Virus record (IMG/VR): IMGVR_UViG_3300042922_000643
Location: 186,001 to 250,000 of that record
Length of the DNA: 64,000 nucleotides
Reading direction: 5' to 3' (one strand)
Source: a virus
Shown here: positions 31,031-38,764 of the stretch, piece by piece
How positions within the stretch are numbered: the stretch's first letter is position 1
How the letters are laid out: each line of letters starts with the position of its first letter
Translations under genes and position numbers: made by a program
Notes under the pieces: generated by a model
Database searches by the model: none
Told to the model about the DNA's origin: nothing
What the model saw: only the letters and a program-made list of their open reading frames with translations

Positions 31031-31441
31031 ATGTCTCCACTTACAGTTCTGGTTATTGCTACATTGAGCGTATTTTTTGGACTCCGTTCTTCGAAAATGT
31101 ACGAAAAAGGTAAGAAGGATGGTATCCGTCTTGCGAATCGTGAATCCAGTAAAGAAAAACATGCCCTCTTTTTGCAGGGACTTGAAATGTCTATGCAAAT
31201 TTCAATGATGGCCATGCGGCTCAATGAAATGAAACCCTACATGCATATTATCGACGAGTTGAATGAAGAGGCAAAAGAATCTGTTCATAGTAGCCTCCAA
31301 GACGCTCTAAACGGTAAGAGTAGAAGTAGTGAGTATGTTTCTGATGAGGCTGTAAAAGCACGTAGAGAGACAGCTAAAGAGACTTTGAAGAAAGTACATG
31401 AACAAATTCATGGTACTTCAGCCAGCGGATTTGATGTATAA
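31031..31441 (+). CDS. membrane-anchored coiled-coil protein, 136 aa
   Basis: Start at ATG 31031 behind GAAAGGGTG. One membrane segment (LTVLVIATLSVFFGLRSS), then a long amphipathic helix rich in Met/Lys/Glu (FLQGLEMSMQISMMAMRLNE). Function unknown. Confidence 0.7.
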   Translation: MSPLTVLVIATLSVFFGLRSSKMYEKGKKDGIRLANRESSKEKHALFLQGLEMSMQISMMAMRLNEMKPYMHIIDELNEEAKESVHSSLQDALNGKSRSSEYVSDEAVKARRETAKETLKKVHEQIHGTSASGFDV

Positions 31442-31471
31442 CAATGCATAAATATACAGAGGAGGATCGTT

Positions 31472-32101
31472 ATGAAATTCCGCTTATTTCTGTTCAAAAA
31501 ATACTGTGATCACCCCAAATTATCGTTTTTAGCTTTCCCTCTTATTATGGCGTGTCTTCCAATGGATTTGGCTTATATGTATGCCTATATTGAAGGGAAC
31601 TTTCCGAAAAGAATTGAGCTTATGGCCTATCTACATAGAAATTATCGCAGATATATAAACTCCATCAATCTTGCTATGAAAATCAGCTGCTTTATGCAAT
31701 TGGGAGTGATCTCTCTAGTAACAGTCTCCTTTCCTTTGGGTTGGAGGGTGTTTGGCTTAATATCCATGTTGTCGTCTCTAGCATTATTGATTTTTACTTT
31801 TAACCTTCTTCACTGGATGAAAAAAGCGAGGGAAATCAACTCTTTTTATTACAATTTTTTCTATCATCAAAAGAAAAAAGAAGAAAAGAAAACAAATCCA
31901 GCGTCTTCGGAAAGCAAATTTCAAAAAGCGCTCCGTATTTTAGGAGTACCTTCTTCATGCACAGACTTAAGCGCTGTACGTCAGCAATATAAAAAGCTGA
32001 TGAAAATGTACCATCCCGATGTTTATAGAGGTCATGATGCGAATCAAAAGTCAAAGGAAATTATTGAAGCTTATCAACTGGTAGAAAAAACACTATCCTA
32101 G
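31472..32101 (+). CDS. membrane-tethered J-domain (DnaJ-like) co-chaperone, 209 aa
   Basis: ATG 31472 behind GAGGAGGATCG. Residues 15-125 hold two hydrophobic regions (FLAFPLIMACLPMDLAYMYA; VFGLISMLSSLALLIFTFNL). The C-terminal 65 residues are a J domain: FQKALRILGVPSS, YKKLMKMYHPDVYRG with HPD at 181-183, and SKEIIEAYQLVEKTL. J domains recruit and activate Hsp70. A membrane-tethered one could direct host DnaK to phage assembly or membrane sites. Confidence 0.87.
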   Translation: MKFRLFLFKKYCDHPKLSFLAFPLIMACLPMDLAYMYAYIEGNFPKRIELMAYLHRNYRRYINSINLAMKISCFMQLGVISLVTVSFPLGWRVFGLISMLSSLALLIFTFNLLHWMKKAREINSFYYNFFYHQKKKEEKKTNPASSESKFQKALRILGVPSSCTDLSAVRQQYKKLMKMYHPDVYRGHDANQKSKEIIEAYQLVEKTLS

Positions 32102-32112
32102 GAGGTATAAGT

Positions 32113-32268
32113 ATGAAGAGCCGCTGGATTGATGATGCTGGAAATAGCTACACTATGCGTCCAGTTGAAAACAAGGGATTAGTTCAAATCGGCCAAGAAA
32201 TACTGATTGGAGTACTTATTGCTGTAGTTGCTGTCGGTGCTGTATTATTAGTTAGCGCGTTAATTTAG
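32113..32268 (+). CDS. small membrane protein, 51 aa
   Basis: ATG 32113 behind TAGGAGGTATAAG. Polar N-terminus, then one membrane helix at the C-terminus (EILIGVLIAVVAVGAVLLVS): tail-anchored topology. Function unknown. Confidence 0.66.
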   Translation: MKSRWIDDAGNSYTMRPVENKGLVQIGQEILIGVLIAVVAVGAVLLVSALI

Positions 32269-32281
32269 GGGGAAGATTACC

Positions 32282-32950
32282 ATGTCAACTGTTATGGAGC
32301 CCGTTGTGGAGCAGGCTTCTAATCCTGATGCTTTGTTCTTTGAACTTGTTGACTGCAAGGATGAAAATCGTCGTAAAGAAATCATTGATATTTTATATCT
32401 GCATCATAAAAATTTGGCATATTTCATTGTGAATAAAAGAATAACGGATAAAATATGTGAAAAATACCGCATGACGATGGATGAATTTTATTCTATCGCT
32501 TGCGAAAAGCTTTATCGTTGTATTCCGCTGTATGATCCGACCAGGAAAGTTATGTTTTCAACATATGCTGGCAGATCAGTAACATTAATTTTGCTTAACG
32601 TGTTTAGAGATTTTAAACATGTTGGCGAAACTGATACTCTTAATAAAAGTGATTCAAGTAGTGACGCTTCTTCTCAGAGCGAGGAAAAGATCTGTTTAAT
32701 CAAGGATTCTTTTGATTTATTAGAACAAACAGTCAATCGGAAAACGATACAGGAATTCTTCGATCACCTTTCCACTATAGAAAATCCTCGAAATGTAAAA
32801 GCTTACTACCTACACACTGTTAAAAGCATGACAATCAACCAGATCGCTGCCGAACTTGGTATGACAAGATCCAATGTGGGCCGCTTAATGCTCAAAATAA
32901 AAATCATAGCTCAGAAATACGCAGAAGAACACAATGTATTTGGGAGGTAA
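32282..32950 (+). CDS. sigma-70 family RNA polymerase sigma factor, 222 aa
   Basis: ATG 32282 behind GGGGGAAG. Region 2-like segment: LYLHHKNLAYFIVNKRI, then FSTYAGRSVTLILLNVFRDF (the FxTYAxxxIxxxIxxxxRxx pattern for -10 binding). After a Ser/Asp linker the C-terminus has a region 4 HTH: MTINQIAAELGMTRSNVGRL. A phage-encoded sigma would redirect host RNA polymerase to its own promoters, consistent with few sigma-A promoters in this window. Confidence 0.85.
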   Translation: MSTVMEPVVEQASNPDALFFELVDCKDENRRKEIIDILYLHHKNLAYFIVNKRITDKICEKYRMTMDEFYSIACEKLYRCIPLYDPTRKVMFSTYAGRSVTLILLNVFRDFKHVGETDTLNKSDSSSDASSQSEEKICLIKDSFDLLEQTVNRKTIQEFFDHLSTIENPRNVKAYYLHTVKSMTINQIAAELGMTRSNVGRLMLKIKIIAQKYAEEHNVFGR

Positions 32951-32973
32951 GTATCATCTCTATTTTCTTTTTA

Positions 32974-33132
32974 ATGGTAATCTGCATGATTATATCGGCA
33001 GCTCGGTTCTGTAGAGAATACAGCGAGCTGCCTTTTGGTCCGAAATTTCAGCTACTTTCTAGTATCCATATGTTTATTTCACTTGTGATCATTCTTGCTG
33101 GAGTATATCTTGGAGTTCATCTCCGACAGTAA
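32974..33132 (+). CDS. small membrane protein, start uncertain, 52 aa
   Basis: The frame after the sigma gene is open and hydrophobic (FISLVIILAGVYLGVHLRQ at the end). A good SD (GGGAGG, 32942-32947) is followed by ATC-ATC at 32953-32958 and the first ATG only at 32974. Either the ATG is used with a distant SD or translation begins at a rare AUC codon. Confidence 0.5.
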   Translation: MVICMIISAARFCREYSELPFGPKFQLLSSIHMFISLVIILAGVYLGVHLRQ

Positions 33133-33144
33133 GGAGGTATTGAA

Positions 33145-33333
33145 ATGAATGAGGGAGCGAAATACGAAGCGATGCTTAAATTATCGGCCGAAATGGTATT
33201 GTCCAAAGCTCTGATCAAATGGAAGCTAGAAAAACTGCTCCGAAATATTGATTCTGCTCTTGATACAGGTGATAAAGAAGCTTTCATTGTGTATTCAGAG
33301 GAGTTCAGGAGGTTGAAAGATGCTACAGTTTGA
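33145..33333 (+). CDS. IDEAL-motif mini-protein, 62 aa
   Basis: ATG 33145 behind AAGGAGGTATTG. A short helix, then EKLLRNIDSALDTGDKEAFI and VYSEEFRRL, a clean IDEAL-type motif nearly on its own. Third copy in the window. Overlaps the next gene. Confidence 0.74.
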   Translation: MNEGAKYEAMLKLSAEMVLSKALIKWKLEKLLRNIDSALDTGDKEAFIVYSEEFRRLKDATV

Positions 33334-33682
33334 TTTTGAAAATCTTAAACCTGTTGATTTTGAACTCAACCCGAGTATTCCGATTGGCACGAAAGTCATA
33401 CCTATTGATAAAAAAGTTGGATGTTCTTTAGAATATTCCGTTCTTGGACGTGCTAAAAATTATGGTAACGATCATCTTTATGTCGTGGGGTATAAAACAA
33501 TTCCTGGAATCTCTAAAAAGAATGAACGAGTCGTGGATTCATGTTTGACATATGTTTGTTTTCACAAAATGCTTGACTATAGCGATGGCGATTATTTCAT
33601 GTGTTCCGATTTGATTGTCGCAAACGATCTTAGCAATGCTTCAATTCTTCAAACTTTAAAAGATGTCGATGAAGGAGAGTAA
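33320..33682 (+). CDS. SH3-like paralogue family (RSDL subgroup), 120 aa
   Basis: ATG 33320 behind GGAGGTTG inside the previous gene. First of three consecutive paralogues: IPIGTKVIPIDKKVGCSLEY, a LYVVGYKT strand, VDSCLTYVC, GDYFMCSDLIV, then SNASILQTLKDVDEGE. Predicted small beta barrel plus C-terminal helix. Confidence 0.8.
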   Translation: MLQFDFENLKPVDFELNPSIPIGTKVIPIDKKVGCSLEYSVLGRAKNYGNDHLYVVGYKTIPGISKKNERVVDSCLTYVCFHKMLDYSDGDYFMCSDLIVANDLSNASILQTLKDVDEGE

Positions 33683-33688
33683 TCAGAG

Positions 33689-34036
33689 ATGGATAATCCT
33701 AGAGGTATTCTTCCTCAAGACTTTGGTGATTCTCCATCTATACCGATGGGGACTCCCGTTGTCATCTTAAGTAAAAAATGGGGTGTCCCCCTTGTAGACA
33801 CTAAATACAGAATGTACTCAGGAGAAGGTCTATTTATTCTTTATGTGACAAGATACAGTCTTCGAAAATACTGGATTAACGACCAACAATATCAAGTGGT
33901 TGTCTACTCTTGTAGTGACAATAACGTTATCGGTGATGGTGGAGATCATTTTGTACGATCTGACCTGATGCCCGTGTCTGAAATAAGCAATGATGAATTT
34001 CTCTTTTTATTGAAGGAAGTTGATTCGGAAGCGTAG
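33689..34036 (+). CDS. SH3-like paralogue family (RSDL subgroup), 115 aa
   Basis: ATG 33689 behind GAAGGAGAG. Same elements as neighbours: IPMGTPVVILSKKWGVPLVD, LFILYVTRY, VVVYSC, DHFVRSDLMPV, SNDEFLFLLKEVDSEA. Confidence 0.8.
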   Translation: MDNPRGILPQDFGDSPSIPMGTPVVILSKKWGVPLVDTKYRMYSGEGLFILYVTRYSLRKYWINDQQYQVVVYSCSDNNVIGDGGDHFVRSDLMPVSEISNDEFLFLLKEVDSEA

Positions 34037-34049
34037 GAGGAGATGATCC

Positions 34050-34382
34050 TTGGCATTGGATTTTAGAAAACTTACCCCTCAAGATTTCTCCCAAAAAGGA
34101 ATACTTCCGATTGGTACTCCTGTTATTGCTATTGATAAGAGCTGCGGATGTACCCTTGACCTCTGTTTAAACGAATTTTATATGAAAGATAAGATTCCTT
34201 TAATTTACGTAAGCAAACATATGAAGTACCATCATTTTTCAGATGGAGTCGAAGCGGAAATGATTATATATGTTTGCAATGCGAAGAGCGATGAAAACTA
34301 TGGAAATTATTTTACCCGCTCAGATCTTATCCCTCTTGAACATATGAATAATGAAACTGCTCTAACTTTACTTGGTGAATAG
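34050..34382 (+). CDS. SH3-like paralogue family (RSDL subgroup), 110 aa
   Basis: TTG start at 34050 behind TAGGAGGAGATG. LPIGTPVIAIDKSCGCTLDL, LIYVSKH, MIIYVC, NYFTRSDLIPL, then a shortened signature MNNETALTLLGE. Confidence 0.8.
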   Translation: MALDFRKLTPQDFSQKGILPIGTPVIAIDKSCGCTLDLCLNEFYMKDKIPLIYVSKHMKYHHFSDGVEAEMIIYVCNAKSDENYGNYFTRSDLIPLEHMNNETALTLLGE

Positions 34383-34498
34383 TTCCTGGTTTTTAGGGGG
34401 TGTGTGCCCTTCAGAGCTGGTCCCTCTGATTGTTTCGGCGACAGTATTTATGAGATACTGCATCGCCTAAAAGACAGGAGAAACAAGGAGGTAACGTT
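34383..34498 (+). other. structured leader region
   Basis: GGCGACAGTAT pairs with ATACTGCATCGCC around TTATGAG near 34436-34468, and AGAG/CTCT forms a smaller hairpin before it. Likely a transcript-boundary or leader structure for the next pair of genes. Confidence 0.4.
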
Positions 34499-34756
34499 TT
34501 GAGTTTTCATAGCAAAGTAAAGATGCAACCTCATTACATTGAAGTTCTTCTCACTGGATGCATAGAACCTAGTTGGTGGTACCGTGGTTATATCGGGGAA
34601 ATATGTACACTCGATACCTCTAAAGTTGATGGTGTAGGCAAGTTGGCAGGTCATCCTATTGTTAATGGAGGTGGTGGCTGGATTGCTTTTTGTGATTACA
34701 TTGATCTGAACAATGCTAATAATGAACAACTTCTAATCTTATTACAAGAATATTAA
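34499..34756 (+). CDS. SH3-like paralogue (YIEVL subgroup), 85 aa
   Basis: TTG start at 34499 behind AAGGAGGTAAC. Paralogue of the next gene: HYIEVLLTGCIEPSWWYRGY, IGEICTLDT, a GKLAGHP segment, GWIAFCDYI, then NANNEQLLILLQEY. The WWY-G and GxWIAxxDxI elements support a barrel fold. Confidence 0.78.
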   Translation: MSFHSKVKMQPHYIEVLLTGCIEPSWWYRGYIGEICTLDTSKVDGVGKLAGHPIVNGGGGWIAFCDYIDLNNANNEQLLILLQEY

Positions 34757-34771
34757 AAGGAGGGTATCAGC

Positions 34772-34777
34772 ATGTAG
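34772..34777 (+). other. start-stop minimal ORF (ATG-TAG)
   Basis: A full SD (AAAAGGAGGG) precedes ATG immediately followed by TAG, just before the SD of the next gene. It could stall an initiating ribosome and tune the downstream start. Confidence 0.35.
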
Positions 34778-34788
34778 GAGGTGAGTGA

Positions 34789-35046
34789 ATGGCTCGATAT
34801 ACTGGAGAATATTTACCTGGTTACGTCGATGTATTGATACTACGATGTTCAAAAGCAGAATGGTGGTATACGGGAAAAGCTGGTCAAATATTTACTGTTA
34901 ATACCCATAGAACACGTGGTCAAGGAAAAGAAGCAGGCTATTCTGTTTTAGATAGAGGCTCTTGCTGGATTGCACATGCCGATTGTATTCAACTTGGAGA
35001 GGGCATGAACAACTCAAACTTACTGCACTTATTACAAGATATTTAA
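34789..35046 (+). CDS. SH3-like paralogue (YIEVL subgroup), 85 aa
   Basis: ATG 34789 behind AGGAGGTGAG. YVDVLILRCSKAEWWYTGKA, GQIFTVNT, CWIAHADCIQL, MNNSNLLHLLQDI. Clear paralogue of the upstream gene. Confidence 0.8.
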   Translation: MARYTGEYLPGYVDVLILRCSKAEWWYTGKAGQIFTVNTHRTRGQGKEAGYSVLDRGSCWIAHADCIQLGEGMNNSNLLHLLQDI

Positions 35047-35072
35047 ACCAACTCAAAGGAGAGTATGAAAAA

Positions 35073-35519
35073 ATGAAAACTCAAACGGAAACTAAGGTAG
35101 CTATCCATGCACGTAAATTCTTTGAAGACGGTGGAATTGACAAAAAGACCGTTCGCGTATCTGAAGCGAAGGTCCAAGAAGCCTCTATTCAGCTTTCTGA
35201 GGCAGGCTATGAAATTCTGCGTACTCAAACCGTTACGGTCAGTGCGATTTCTTATCTGTTCCGTGAAATAGCAGCGACACCAGAATATCCTGCTCAAGAA
35301 ATGCAATTGCTGGATCACGATGGCGAGTTTATCCTTCGGCATACCGTGTTCAATCCAGACAAGCCTGTTGTGAATGAGATTACGCTCTCCGAAAGCTTGA
35401 ATATCGTAGAGGCAAATGCAGCCTTTGCTGTGTATGCAAAAGAGAATAATCTTCCGCCACAGTTCCAAGCAGAAGATCTCACACTGTATACGGGTCACAC
35501 TTACGCATCAGTGTTGTAA
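35073..35519 (+). CDS. hypothetical protein, 148 aa
   Basis: Start at ATG 35073 behind AAAGGAGAG (ATG 35065 is out of frame). Helical start (VAIHARKFFEDGGIDKKTVR), then mixed structure; acidic. Codon use is closer to the well-expressed genes. No domain recognised. Confidence 0.74.
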   Translation: MKTQTETKVAIHARKFFEDGGIDKKTVRVSEAKVQEASIQLSEAGYEILRTQTVTVSAISYLFREIAATPEYPAQEMQLLDHDGEFILRHTVFNPDKPVVNEITLSESLNIVEANAAFAVYAKENNLPPQFQAEDLTLYTGHTYASVL

Positions 35520-35552
35520 AAATATGGAAGTTCCCGTTTAGATTCTAATAGG

Positions 35553-35830
35553 CAAGATTTACAGCTTATTTAGCAATCTTTAAAGGTTTGCAGCTACGTC
35601 GTAAAAGGCGAGAATAAACCGTACGTCCAAAAATGGACAGAGCTCGGGCCTTACAAAGCCACGCTCTGCGGCTTGTTAAGTTTTTTACGTTCTGCTCACG
35701 AGCACTGTAGCTGCTACCCGCGGCGAATGTCCTACCGTCCATTCTCTCGAACGCGCTGCTTCCTAGTTATGTTTTGCCGACTCTATTCTTCTTATGTTTA
35801 AACCACTAAAAGTTACTTGAGTCGGCGTTA
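35553..35830 (+). ncRNA. large structured non-coding RNA candidate
   Basis: This gene-free stretch has AAGATT/AATCTT (from 35553), then GCAGCTAC (35590-35597) pairing with GTAGCTGC (35707-35714). Inside are CGTAAAA/TTTTACG, GTCC/GGAC and CAGAGC/GCTCTG helices. A separate GCCGACTC (35776-35783) / GAGTCGGC (35819-35826) hairpin follows. Nested pairing over about 125 nt suggests a folded RNA rather than leader DNA. I do not recognise the family. 35831-35952 shows nothing further except the SD of the next gene. Confidence 0.55.
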
Positions 35831-35952
35831 GCAACAAAAACAACTGTAAGTAATACTGTCATACTATGATTAAAACGTGCTTTTTTAGCGAATAACACAC
35901 GGTTTTAAAAAGAAGTTGTGACAGAAATGTGAACAAGAAAGGAGAGGGTGTA

Positions 35953-36147
35953 ATGAATGCAAGAGTGTTCATTCTTCAGCTGCAAATCGTATTAACCTTG
36001 ACGAATACACTCATGTTTTTCGTCTACCCTTTGATTGGAGAATCTTTGGACTTGTTCTTCTTGTTCCTACTCGTTACAAGTTGGTGGATAACAATCTTCC
36101 ATAATCCCATAGCTAAAGAAGTGTGGGAAAAATGGCGTAAAAAATAA
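35953..36147 (+). CDS. small membrane protein, 64 aa
   Basis: Start at ATG 35953 behind AAAGGAGAGGG. Two hydrophobic helices (VFILQLQIVLTLTNTLMFFV; LDLFFLFLLVTSWWITIF) and a basic end (WEKWRKK). Function unknown. Confidence 0.68.
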   Translation: MNARVFILQLQIVLTLTNTLMFFVYPLIGESLDLFFLFLLVTSWWITIFHNPIAKEVWEKWRKK

Positions 36148-36176
36148 CCTCTATCGTTACGAGGGGAGGTGAAAAA

Positions 36177-36512
36177 ATGACATCAATTCTTGAAATGACT
36201 CCGAAGGGTACGTTCAAAGACGGCTTTAACTTTGCTATTATGAATCATAAGTGGGCAATCACTAAAGTTATATGCCCCTTCTGTGAAGATACAAAGGATA
36301 AGCGTATGTGTCACCGCATTGATACCACAGAAGGAATGCTGGGCCGTGTAGTTCTCTGTTCAGAATGCGGCGCTGCCTTGTTCTTGGTATTTCAACCGTT
36401 ATTGGGTTTTGTAAGGCCCGTTCTTGGCTATTGGAAAATTAATAGAGAGGTAGGTGAACAAAATGGCATTAAGTCAGAAGGTGCTGGAAGGAATGAAGCA
36501 ATTCAGGGATAG
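36177..36512 (+). CDS. four-cysteine zinc-binding protein, 111 aa
   Basis: ATG 36177 behind GGGGAGGTG. VICPFCEDTKDKRMC and VVLCSECGAALF give a CPxC...CxxC zinc ribbon of about 30 residues. Paralogue of the next product in this part. Possible nucleic-acid or partner binding. Overlaps the next gene by 50 nt. Confidence 0.72.
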   Translation: MTSILEMTPKGTFKDGFNFAIMNHKWAITKVICPFCEDTKDKRMCHRIDTTEGMLGRVVLCSECGAALFLVFQPLLGFVRPVLGYWKINREVGEQNGIKSEGAGRNEAIQG

Positions 36513-36840
36513 CCTTGCTGCTGAAAATGGGTTTGTCCTTGCAATTGTGGCGGAATCCGATTTCAATCAGAATTGTCTTTGTCCACATTGTAATTCTGAA
36601 CTTCCACCGCATCGGCTTGAAGGGATAATGGATTTACCGTCGCATCTTGGAGAACTGCTGCTTTGTGATGAATGCTTACAAGCTTTTGTTACAGTAGCGT
36701 ATCCGACATTGATGCACGATGAGTCACCCGTGTTCCTTAATGTTGTACTGCGAAAAGAAGAAGAATCTCCTCTTATCAAAGCTTTGATCAATGAGCGGGT
36801 TGGCGATATGATCGCTACCATTATGACCATCGATATTTAG
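36463..36840 (+). CDS. four-cysteine zinc-binding protein, 125 aa
   Basis: Start at ATG 36463 behind AGAGAGGTAGGTG, inside the previous gene. CLCPHCNSELPPHRLEGIMD and LLLCDECLQAFV repeat the zinc-ribbon pattern of the upstream protein, so the two are duplicates with different tails. Confidence 0.74.
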   Translation: MALSQKVLEGMKQFRDSLAAENGFVLAIVAESDFNQNCLCPHCNSELPPHRLEGIMDLPSHLGELLLCDECLQAFVTVAYPTLMHDESPVFLNVVLRKEEESPLIKALINERVGDMIATIMTIDI

Positions 36841-36850
36841 AACAAACATG

Positions 36851-36882
36851 AAGACGCCTGTCTACGGATTGGCGTCTTTTTT
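36851..36882 (+). terminator. Rho-independent terminator
   Basis: AAGACGCC / GGCGTCTT perfect stem with a 12-nt loop, then T-run. Confidence 0.9.
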
Positions 36883-36894
36883 ATTCTCCTGTTT

Positions 36895-36995
36895 TTGAAG
36901 GGGATTAAGAAGTTATACGCTCTTTGAACTTTCTTGTAACCAATCGCGGCTAAGGTTAGTTCATCTAAGGAGTCGAATCTTCTAATTCCCTTCAA
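36895..36995 (+). ncRNA. UUAUACG-CGAA hairpin RNA, copy 1
   Basis: TTGAAGGGGATTAAGAAG (36895-36912) pairs with CTTCTAATTCCCTTCAA (36979-36995). The helix opens into TTATACG (36913-36919) on the 5' side and TCGAAT (36973-36978) on the 3' side, with about 53 nt between. Same junction as copies at 53695, 55468, 58242, 59482 and 59610. Confidence 0.65.
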
Positions 36996-37020
36996 GAACC
37001 ATTATAAAGGAGGAATAAGA

Positions 37021-37377
37021 ATGTCATTGCTTGCGATTAGGCCCCAAAAGGAAAGACCGTTGATGCCAAAAGACTATTATAATCAGACTGCATCTTTATC
37101 CCTTAGGATGCTCTCAAATTTGTCTGACAAAATCGTATCTCTTCGCCAAGCTATGCGCGAAGTGGGTGTCAATGGAGATGCTGATGCTATCTACATTGAA
37201 CTCGACGGTACTGAACGTCTTTATTTCCATTATTTCAATCAGATGCGAATCGCAAGAGGATTTAAGCCGCTTGAAGGTGAAAAATTCTCGATGTCTCTTA
37301 GCTCTCAGCATAATCTTGATGCTATCACTGTATATGTTGACGAAGAAATTCGTTATGAATCTCTTCTTTTTAAGTAG
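37021..37377 (+). CDS. hypothetical protein, 118 aa
   Basis: ATG 37021 behind AAAGGAGGAATAAG. Helical first half (SLSLRMLSNLSDKIVSLRQA), then beta (DAIYIELDGTERLYFHYF; LDAITVYVDEEIRYESLLFK). Function unknown. Confidence 0.74.
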   Translation: MSLLAIRPQKERPLMPKDYYNQTASLSLRMLSNLSDKIVSLRQAMREVGVNGDADAIYIELDGTERLYFHYFNQMRIARGFKPLEGEKFSMSLSSQHNLDAITVYVDEEIRYESLLFK

Positions 37378-37415
37378 GTTTTACACAGTATATAAAATCC
37401 AAGGAGGAATTACTT

Positions 37416-38216
37416 ATGCCAGCTTTAGTATCGATTGAATCCGCAGGAATCCTTTCAAAAAATGCTCGTCGTGTCCCAGGAAGATCTGTTATTGACGTTC
37501 GTCCGCAAATCGGAGATCCCGTGTTTACGCCGCCGATTGAATTGGCCCTCAAACGTATGAATAATCAGATGACCCTGAACGAATTTGTAGCGGAGTATTT
37601 AGTATTCTTGAATGAATCTGTGCAATCGAATCCAAAAGTTTGGGTGAAGACACTTCGTGAAAGAGCAGTTGTTTTTGCAGGAGGTGCCTTTATTACGGAA
37701 GTTGTTTCTTTGTTTATGACGAAAATGGGCGCTCAACTGCTTGAGTCAAAAACACCTTATCTTTCCTCCGAACAAAGAGTTATGATCCTTGATTTTAATA
37801 TTACACCCCTCCCTAAAGAACCTCGGGGAAGAATGGTTGTTGATCCTCTAGCGATCAACGCTATTCAGAGTTCGACTTGCCGTACGTGCCGTGAGAACCG
37901 CTCAGCATACGCTAAGGAGGACAACAATACGTATGTGTATACTTTTGTAGATAAGAATGAAAAAGACGATACGCTGGCAACCAGGAACGTTTCCTGCTGT
38001 GCTAGTAATACGTTCGCCGATGGTATTGTTTATCAATGTCCGATATTCCAACATTTGATTGATGGCTATAAAGCAGGTGTAACCAGTCAAGGTACGAATC
38101 TTAATCCTTGTAAAAACTGTGTAACGCATATCGACAATGGTGGTAACTGCATCGGAGACAGATGTCCTGACGGCACCTTTGATATTATTCCTGGATCGGG
38201 GCTTATTCGATCCTAA
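37416..38216 (+). CDS. cysteine-rich hypothetical protein, 266 aa
   Basis: ATG 37416 behind AAGGAGGAATTAC. Residues 1-150 are a mostly helical domain. The C-terminal 115 residues are cysteine-rich: STCRTCRENRSA, VSCCASNTF, YQCPIF, NPCKNCVTH, NCIGDRCPDG. About 11 cysteines could hold two or more zinc ions or an Fe-S cluster. No signal peptide. The cysteine spacing resembles the CxxC groups of the 667-aa protein (6817). Function unknown. Confidence 0.77.
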   Translation: MPALVSIESAGILSKNARRVPGRSVIDVRPQIGDPVFTPPIELALKRMNNQMTLNEFVAEYLVFLNESVQSNPKVWVKTLRERAVVFAGGAFITEVVSLFMTKMGAQLLESKTPYLSSEQRVMILDFNITPLPKEPRGRMVVDPLAINAIQSSTCRTCRENRSAYAKEDNNTYVYTFVDKNEKDDTLATRNVSCCASNTFADGIVYQCPIFQHLIDGYKAGVTSQGTNLNPCKNCVTHIDNGGNCIGDRCPDGTFDIIPGSGLIRS

Positions 38217-38231
38217 AGGGGTTGACAAGCC

Positions 38232-38501
38232 TTGAGTAGACGATCAATACCCGTTGAGCAGCGACTTCTCCCAGGCACAATCATAGTTGTTGGGGAGAAG
38301 TTTGCTGTTAAACATGGATATGCAGGTATCATTGGAAGTATTGGTAGAATCATAAATTATGAAGAGTCAACTAGAAACTATGATTGTTATAAAATACGGG
38401 CTTCTTCAGAAGGCTTGCGGAATTATTGGTATATTCAAATAGAAGACGCCAACGAAATAGATAATCAGTCGCTTCTTTCTTTGCTACCTGATTATGAGTA
38501 G
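38232..38501 (+). CDS. SH3-like paralogue (LPDYE subgroup), 89 aa
   Basis: TTG start at 38232 behind AAAGGGGTTG. LPGTIIVVGEKFAVKHGYAG, IIGSIGRII, YWYIQIEDANE, then DNQSLLSLLPDYE. First of three consecutive copies; typical V-x-V-G...G-x-x-G...W-x-I barrel pattern. Confidence 0.78.
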   Translation: MSRRSIPVEQRLLPGTIIVVGEKFAVKHGYAGIIGSIGRIINYEESTRNYDCYKIRASSEGLRNYWYIQIEDANEIDNQSLLSLLPDYE

Positions 38502-38510
38502 GAGGATAAT

Positions 38511-38753
38511 ATGAGCTTAAAAATAGAGCCAGGAATGTCTGTAATTGTTGGCGATAAACACGCTGTATCTGAAAATTATTCTCCAGCCGTCGGATATCCA
38601 GGCAAGGTCGTACGCATTGCAACAGAAAACAGAGTTATAGTAGCAGTGGATCGGTCAGCAGGCTTAGCTAGTGGAAACTGGTTTATCAACAGTAATGACC
38701 TTATTCCTGCAAATAATGAAGTTCTTATTTCTAATCTAACTGACTATGAATAG
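38511..38753 (+). CDS. SH3-like paralogue (LPDYE subgroup), 80 aa
   Basis: ATG 38511 behind TAGGAGGATA. PGMSVIVGDKHAVSENYSPA, GYPGKVVRI, NWFINSNDLIPA, NNEVLISNLTDYE. Paralogue of both neighbours. Confidence 0.8.
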   Translation: MSLKIEPGMSVIVGDKHAVSENYSPAVGYPGKVVRIATENRVIVAVDRSAGLASGNWFINSNDLIPANNEVLISNLTDYE

Positions 38754-38764
38754 GAGGTTTCTTA

